The translations under genes and the position numbers were made by a program. A DNA stretch of 62,597 bases. It comes from Gammaproteobacteria bacterium (lineage in GTDB: Bacteria > Pseudomonadota > Gammaproteobacteria > Pseudomonadales > Pseudohongiellaceae). The DNA is taken from the NCBI GenBank assembly GCA_024639905.1, contig JAHEGE010000010.1:1-62597 (forward strand). Reading direction: 5' to 3'. Below, one piece after another: positions 61,791-62,597 of this stretch. The notes under the pieces were generated by a model. The model ran no database searches, was not told where the DNA came from, and saw only the letters and a list, made by a program, of their open reading frames with translations. Positions within the stretch are counted from its first letter, which is position 1, and each line of letters begins with the position of its first letter.

Positions 61791-62597
61791 CTAGAAATAA
61801 AGTCGCTGCTCGTTCTCTTTGAGCCACCCAATATACCGCTGGCTGTCGGGACACACCGACTCCACCAGCGCCCAAAATGCCTTCGAGTGGTTAAGGTGTT
61901 TGAGGTGACAGACCTCATGAGCGATGAGGTAATCCACCACCGCGTTCGGCGCCAGCATAATCAGCCAATTAAATTGCAGCACGCCGGTAGAGGTGCAGTG
62001 CCCCCACTTGGTTTTGGTCTTTCTGAAACGCACGTCTTTAATTTGCCCCGCGAGTTGCAGGTGTCCGGCTAGGGCATGCACGCGCGCGACTACGCTTGCC
62101 TGCGCCTCGGCTTGGAGATGACCCGCGAGGATTTTCGTCGCGCGTGTGTTTGCCTTCTCACCGCGCAGCCCGCGGCCTTGAATCACCAAGAGGTCGTCTT
62201 CGACATAAACCGCGTCACTGAGCGCCTCGCGAAAATGCAGCAGCAGCTCGCGCGCTTTATACAGTATTCGCCCGCCCTGCTCGATGCGTAGCCGCAGCTT
62301 ATCGCGCTGCGCCTCGGTGGCTAGGCGCTGCTGAATCCAATCGTGATGCTCACCGACGAAAGCCTCGACCTCGCGCCGAGTGACCCGCAGCGGCACCCGC
62401 ACCTCTACCCGGCGGTGTGTCACGTGCAGCGCCAGAGTCTTTCGCCTTTGGCGCACGATCTCGCACGCGAACTCAGCGCCCAGCTCGTCACCACAGCTCT
62501 GTGACGCCAACGGGCGTGGCGGCTGCGACTGCGGCTGCGGCTGCGGCCGTAACGGTGACAGCTGCGGCTGCGCCTGAGACGGAGACTGAGACTGAGA
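61791..62597 (-). CDS. YgjP/DUF45 metallopeptidase-like protein, 5' end outside window
   Basis: The frame is open to the window edge. The core runs from about RQRRKTLALHVTHRRVEVRVPLRVTRREVEAFVGEHHDWIQQRL to the zinc site YLIAHEVCHLKHLNHSKAFWALVESVCPD with Glu and His ligands, and WGHCTSTGVLQFNWLIMLAP, typical of YgjP-type (SprT-like) M48-related proteins. TTG 62510 could be a start, but upstream the frame continues as a Gln/Pro/Ser-rich stretch to base 62597, so the true start may lie outside. Function in E. coli is debated. Confidence 0.85.
   Translation of the reverse strand, partial: SQSQSPSQAQPQLSPLRPQPQPQSQPPRPLASQSCGDELGAEFACEIVRQRRKTLALHVTHRRVEVRVPLRVTRREVEAFVGEHHDWIQQRLATEAQRDKLRLRIEQGGRILYKARELLLHFREALSDAVYVEDDLLVIQGRGLRGEKANTRATKILAGHLQAEAQASVVARVHALAGHLQLAGQIKDVRFRKTKTKWGHCTSTGVLQFNWLIMLAPNAVVDYLIAHEVCHLKHLNHSKAFWALVESVCPDSQRYIGWLKENEQRLYF

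Overview
The window reads as a chromosomal segment of a free-living, probably marine, gammaproteobacterium. The supporting evidence is a Pseudomonas-like heptose LPS-core locus (waaA, hldE, waaG, waaC, waaF and a carbamoyltransferase), the ftsY-ftsE-ftsX-rpoH order, a TonB-dependent receptor, many lipoproteins and a GC-rich codon pattern. I cannot fix the family. A selenocysteine-type gene implies that a Sec machinery (selA/B/C/D) lies elsewhere in the genome. No rRNA, tRNA, CRISPR array, prophage or intact insertion sequence is visible, and no gene-free stretch exceeds 300 bases.

Layout. 1-5.5 kb: Lhr-type helicase (cut by the window edge), signal peptidase I, a periplasmic thioredoxin-like selenoprotein whose TGA codon is followed by a SECIS-like hairpin, and a beta-propeller protein. 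5.8-13 kb: a DUF5916/CBM9-like outer-membrane protein and the glycine cleavage operon gcvT-gcvH-gcvP. 13-20.5 kb: a REP-associated transposase-like protein without its HUH motif, a DUF1330 protein, an Xaa-Pro peptidase, WaaA, an FAD oxidoreductase, an aldo/keto reductase and an M20 peptidase. 20.6-30 kb: a TonB-dependent receptor; an ApbE / DUF3570 / DUF4266 / CxxCH-protein cluster that looks like an extracytoplasmic redox unit; Nei; a CPXCG zinc-ribbon protein; a BaiN-type flavoprotein. 30-38.7 kb: LPS core genes.

38.8-54.1 kb: thirteen minus-strand genes, mostly tightly packed, that I read as an envelope machine I cannot match to a named system. They encode a TPR protein with a TonB-C-like end, a Ser/Pro-rich lipoprotein, another lipoprotein, two single-pass scaffold proteins (one TPR, one with PEGA repeats and a SUMF1 domain), a small acidic secreted protein, a MotA/TolQ/ExbB channel, a degenerate Hsp70-like protein, two VWA proteins whose N-terminal membrane segments resemble ExbD/TolR, two lipoproteins and an M48 protease. 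The inferred idea is a proton-driven stator whose periplasmic effector is a VWA domain. 54.3-62.6 kb: housekeeping genes mutM, coaD, rsmD, ftsYEX, rpoH, a DUF423 protein, trmB and a YgjP-like metallopeptidase that runs off the window edge.

Laid over the first 34 kb is a family of about 26 half-units of a palindromic repeat (core GGGGTCAGGTCTTTC). Many units abut or contain the stop codons of neighbouring genes, several form perfect long hairpins with matching changes in both arms, and one 39-bp inverted pair brackets a single gene. None occurs in the 20-kb minus-strand block from 33.6 to 54 kb or downstream of it, where a different palindrome appears once near rpoH.
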